Shown: piece after piece, positions 61,263 to 64,000 of the stretch
How positions within the stretch are numbered: position 1 is the stretch's first letter
Layout: every line of letters starts with the position of its first letter
The notes under the pieces: model-generated
The model's input: only the letters and a program-made list of their open reading frames with translations
The model's database searches: none
Told to the model about the DNA's origin: nothing
NCBI GenBank assembly: GCA_041397305.1
Contig: JAWKWX010000002.1
Location: 372,001-436,000 of the forward strand
Source: TMP-24 sp041397305
GTDB taxonomy: Bacteria; Pseudomonadota; Alphaproteobacteria; Rhodobacterales; Rhodobacteraceae
Direction of reading: 5' to 3'
DNA length: 64,000 nt
Position numbers and translations under genes: made by a program

Positions 61263-62876
61263 TTACTGTTTCACCCAGACGTAATCGTAATTGACCGGGA
61301 TCGAGACGGGATCGACGTAAAGCGCATCCTCGCCGCCCATCCGTTCGGACTTCATCGTATAGCGTTCCTCGTTGAAGACCGGCGCCCAGGGCGCTTGTTC
61401 CATCACGCCCATGTAGGTGTCGGACCAGAGCTTCAGCCTGTCGGCCGACTTGGCCGGGTCTGACAGGCTGTCGGCCTCGACCGCCATCTTGTCGAGGTTT
61501 TCGTCACAGAACTTCGACCAGTTCCAGCCGCCCTCGACCGCGCCTGCGCAACCGAGGATCGGACCATAGAAGTTCGACGGATCGGGGAAGTCGGCGATCC
61601 AGGCCATGCCGCCCGACCAGATCATCGGCGCGGTGCCCGCCCCGCCCGCCTCGATCACGTTGGCCTGGGCCAGGGACTTGATTTCCGCCCGGATCCCGAT
61701 GGCCGCCAGATCCTGCTGGATCGCCTGCGCGATGCGCGGGTTCGGGTCGGTGTTCATCACGTAAAGCTCGGTATCGACACCGTCGGCATAACCGGCGTCC
61801 GCCAGCAGCTTCCTGGCGCCCTCGACGTCATAGGGATAGCCGGCGTAGCCCTCGGTGTAGCCCGGCATCGAGGGCGGCAAGGGCTGCGTCGCGGGCACGG
61901 CGCGGCCGTTGATGATCTGGATGATCCGGTCCTTGTTGATCGCCATGTTCACCGCCTTGCGCACCTCGACCTTGTCGAAGGGCGGGGTGTTGACGTTCAT
62001 GGTGACATAGCCGGTGTGAAGCTGCCCGCCCTGCACCACGCGCGCGGCTTGCGCCGGATCGGCCATCACCTCCTGGAACTTCGCGGGCGGAATGCCGTCG
62101 CCAGGCACGTCAACCTCGCCGTTCTGCAGGCGCAAAAGCGCCACGACCGGCTCCTGCCCGATCTCGAAGACCACGCTGTCAAGGAAGGGCACGCCTGCGC
62201 GCCAGTAGTCGGCGTTCTTCTCGAACACCAGCCGCTGGCCGAGCGTCCATTCGGCCAGCTTGAAGGCACCCGTGCCGACCGGATGCTTGCCGAAGTCGGC
62301 CCCGAACTCCTCAACCGCCTCCTTCGGTACGACAGAGGCGAAGTTGATCGCCATGACGTGAAGGAACGTCGCGTCGGGCCGCGACAGCGTGATCTTCACC
62401 GTCGCCGGGTCGACGACCTCGACGCCCGACAGGCCGCCCGGCCCGGCAGCCTCGAACCCGGCGATGGAGCCGAAGAAACCGGCACCGGGCGACTGGGTCG
62501 CGGGATCGGTCACGCGGTCGAGCGAATATTTCACATCCTCCGCCGTCATCTCGCGCCCGTTGTGGAACTTCACGCCCGCGCGCAGGTGGAACGTGTAGGT
62601 GAGGCCGTCTTCCGAAATGTCGTAGCTTTCGGCAAGACCCGGGCGCAGGGTCGTGGTGCCCGGCACGTAGTCCATCAGCCCGTCGAACAGCGACTTGATC
62701 ATCGACCAGTTCTGCCAGTCATAGCCGATGGCCGGATCGAGCGTCGCCACATCGTCCTTGTAAGTGATGGTGATCGACCCGCCCGGCTTGGCGTTCGGGT
62801 CGGGCGTGTAGTCCTGCGCGGTGGCAGGAATGGCCAGGGCGATGAGGACGGCGGTGGTGGCAAGCAGTCTTTTCAT
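61263..62876 (-). CDS. Peptide/amide ABC transporter substrate-binding protein (SBP_bac_5)
   Basis: 537 residues from ATG 62876 with a signal peptide (MKRLLATTAVLIALAIPATAQ); GGAGAGAGA upstream. SBP family 5 motifs: ATLDPAIGYDWQNWSMIKSLFDGLMDYVPGTTTLRPGLAESYDISEDGLTYTFHLRAGVKFHNGREMTAEDVKYSLDRV. The C-terminal part contains IWSGGMAWIADFPDPSNFYGPILGCAGAVEGGWNWSKFCDENLD. Expected in the periplasm. 17 nt after the permease gene. Confidence 0.92.
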   Translation of the reverse strand: MKRLLATTAVLIALAIPATAQDYTPDPNAKPGGSITITYKDDVATLDPAIGYDWQNWSMIKSLFDGLMDYVPGTTTLRPGLAESYDISEDGLTYTFHLRAGVKFHNGREMTAEDVKYSLDRVTDPATQSPGAGFFGSIAGFEAAGPGGLSGVEVVDPATVKITLSRPDATFLHVMAINFASVVPKEAVEEFGADFGKHPVGTGAFKLAEWTLGQRLVFEKNADYWRAGVPFLDSVVFEIGQEPVVALLRLQNGEVDVPGDGIPPAKFQEVMADPAQAARVVQGGQLHTGYVTMNVNTPPFDKVEVRKAVNMAINKDRIIQIINGRAVPATQPLPPSMPGYTEGYAGYPYDVEGARKLLADAGYADGVDTELYVMNTDPNPRIAQAIQQDLAAIGIRAEIKSLAQANVIEAGGAGTAPMIWSGGMAWIADFPDPSNFYGPILGCAGAVEGGWNWSKFCDENLDKMAVEADSLSDPAKSADRLKLWSDTYMGVMEQAPWAPVFNEERYTMKSERMGGEDALYVDPVSIPVNYDYVWVKQ

Positions 62877-62893
62877 TCTCTCTCTCCTGTTGA

Positions 62894-63814
62894 TCATTTT
62901 AGTCTTATTCTCGGGTCGATCAGCGGCGCGATCAGGTCGGCCAGAAGGTTGCCAAGCACGATGGCGCAGGCCGACACCAGCGTGACACCCATGATGATGG
63001 GGATGTCGACGCGCTGGATCGCCTGCCAGGCAAGCTGGCCGATGCCGGGCCAGCCGAAGACCGATTCCACCACGACGATGCCGCCCATGAAGATGCCGAT
63101 GTCTATGCCGATCATGGCGATCACCGGCAGGATCGCATTCGGAAGCGCGTGGCGCAGGATGACGCGCGCGCCACCCAGCCCCTTGGCGCGGGCGGTGCGG
63201 ATATAGTCGGCGCGCAAGACGTCGATCATCGACGAACGCATCATCCGGCTGTACCAGCCCGATCCGAGGATGCCGAGCGTGAGCGCGGGCAAGACCAGGT
63301 GGGCAGGGGTGCCGTAACCGCCGATCGGGAACCAGCCGAGCCTGACCGCGAAGACGTAAAGCATCAGGAGGCTGACCACGAACTGCGGGGCGGACACGGT
63401 CACGAATGAGGTCATCATCAAAAGCTGATCCGCCACGCGTCCGCGCAGCACCGCCGCCGTGATCCCCATGCCGAGGCCGAGCAGGAGTTCGGCGAATATC
63501 CCCGCCGCCATCAGCTGCAGAGAGGCCGGCAGACGGGACAGGATCAGCTCCGTCACCTCGGATTTCTGCAGGTAGCTGCGGCCGAGATCGCCCTGAGCAA
63601 GGCCAGCCAGATAGCGACCGTACTGGACGATGAACGGTTGGTCGAGGCCAAGCTGGCGGCGGATATTCTCCACCGTTTCGGCCGTGGCGGACCGTCCCGC
63701 GATCTGACGCACCGGATCGGCGGGCAGCACATAGAGCAGGAAGAAGGTCACGAAACTGATACCGATGAGGATCAGCGCGGACTGGACCAGGCGGCGGATC
63801 ACATAAGCCCCCAT
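62894..63814 (-). CDS. Peptide-type ABC transporter permease, DppB-like
   Basis: 306 residues with six helices: YVIRRLVQSALILIGISFVTFFLLYVLPADPVRQIAG is the DppB-type N-terminus with LGLDQPFIVQYGRYLAGLAQGDLGRSY. The EAA loop is YIRTARAKGLGGARVILRHALPNAILPVI, and SVFGWPGIGQLAWQAIQRVDIPIIMGVTL ends the core. It overlaps the DppC-like stop by one base and precedes the binding-protein gene. Confidence 0.92.
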   Translation of the reverse strand: MGAYVIRRLVQSALILIGISFVTFFLLYVLPADPVRQIAGRSATAETVENIRRQLGLDQPFIVQYGRYLAGLAQGDLGRSYLQKSEVTELILSRLPASLQLMAAGIFAELLLGLGMGITAAVLRGRVADQLLMMTSFVTVSAPQFVVSLLMLYVFAVRLGWFPIGGYGTPAHLVLPALTLGILGSGWYSRMMRSSMIDVLRADYIRTARAKGLGGARVILRHALPNAILPVIAMIGIDIGIFMGGIVVVESVFGWPGIGQLAWQAIQRVDIPIIMGVTLVSACAIVLGNLLADLIAPLIDPRIRLK

Positions 63815-64000
63815 CAGTCGCGCCCCCGCTGCGTCGGGTCGAGCACATCGCGCAGCGCGTCGCCGACGAGGTTGAAGGCGAGCGCCAGAAGGATGATCGC
63901 GGCGCCGGGAATGAAGACGAGCCAGGGCGCGGCCTGAAAATAGGTCTGGTTCTCGAAGATGATGTTGCCCCAGCTTGGCGTCGGGGGCTGTACGCCCACG
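63814..64000 (-). CDS. Peptide-type ABC transporter permease, DppC-like, C-terminal fragment
   Basis: Only the last about 62 codons are inside the window. PPTPSWGNIIFENQTYFQAAPWLVFIPGAAIILLALAFNLVGDALRDVLDPTQRGRD is the classic DppC/OppC C-terminus (PTPSWG, FPG, LAFNLxGDxLRDxLDP). The start lies beyond 64000. The stop (TGA, complement of 63814-63816) shares one base with the DppB-like start. Confidence 0.9.
   Translation of the reverse strand, partial: VGVQPPTPSWGNIIFENQTYFQAAPWLVFIPGAAIILLALAFNLVGDALRDVLDPTQRGRD

Overview
The window is high-GC DNA (roughly 65% or more by eye) packed with genes. Codon third positions are strongly G/C, and GTG/TTG starts and 1-4 nt stop/start overlaps are common. 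Protein content (glyQ-DUF6446-glyS, DUF6280, a PopZ-like protein near tolC and pcm, puu-type polyamine genes, three Lrp/AsnC regulators, tripartite tricarboxylate transporter) fits an alphaproteobacterium of the Rhodobacterales (Rhodobacteraceae/Paracoccaceae). I see no rRNA, tRNA, CRISPR array, phage or insertion sequence.

Layout. 1-213: tail of a probable LysR regulator. 356-10112 (minus): polyamine/amino-acid island made of a polar amino-acid ABC transporter, two glutamine-synthetase-like gamma-glutamyl-polyamine synthetases (one frameshifted), a class I glutamine amidotransferase, a gamma-glutamylputrescine oxidase-like flavoprotein and a DegT-type aminotransferase. 10233-14000: PhnD-like and TerB-like proteins, a TerC membrane protein, and a frameshifted SPOR/peptidoglycan-binding/pseudo-protease. 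14167-17836: glyQ-DUF6446-glyS. 18097-24893: PPDK-like protein, SleB cell-wall hydrolase, folB (with an extra C-terminal domain), folP, glmM. 25031-30776: aldehyde dehydrogenase, EamA exporter, ilvC, divergent tandem Lrp/AsnC genes and a class V aminotransferase. 30844-35868: metR/metF divergent pair, DUF2235 hydrolase, ornithine-decarboxylase-like enzyme divergent from an Lrp regulator. 35897-38467: HxlR regulator divergent from GST, VOC and DUF1428 genes. 38563-41590: valS, with a badly disrupted first 1.3 kb. 41662-49530: two aminotransferases, YgfZ, DUF6280, a YdjM-like membrane protein, PopZ-like, tolC, pcm. 49637-64000: a TctDE-type two-component system with its own periplasmic binding protein, divergent from tctCBA; AtuA-like/DUF4387/AbrB-type permease genes; and an opposing peptide-type ABC operon with an acetamidase/formamidase.

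How the genes work together. The left end imports and degrades polyamines or polar amino acids through gamma-glutamylation, while the ODC-like gene near 35 kb makes putrescine or a related diamine under a likely local Lrp regulator. The right end looks like an accessory catabolic region: carboxylate uptake (TctCBA) under two-component control, followed by the poorly characterised AtuA/DUF4387 pair, facing an operon for uptake and hydrolysis of an amide- or peptide-like compound. Housekeeping blocks (glyQS, folB-folP-glmM, ilvC, metF, pcm-tolC-popZ) fill the middle.

Main anomalies: three genes broken by indels (second puuA-like gene, SPOR/pseudo-protease, valS); low-GC patches inside glyS and valS at probable lineage-specific insertions; a protease-like domain lacking all three catalytic residues; a PPDK homologue with a degenerate ATP-binding domain; and four copies of an intergenic hairpin family at 3' ends of genes. 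Everything is by eye; no database search or alignment was run.
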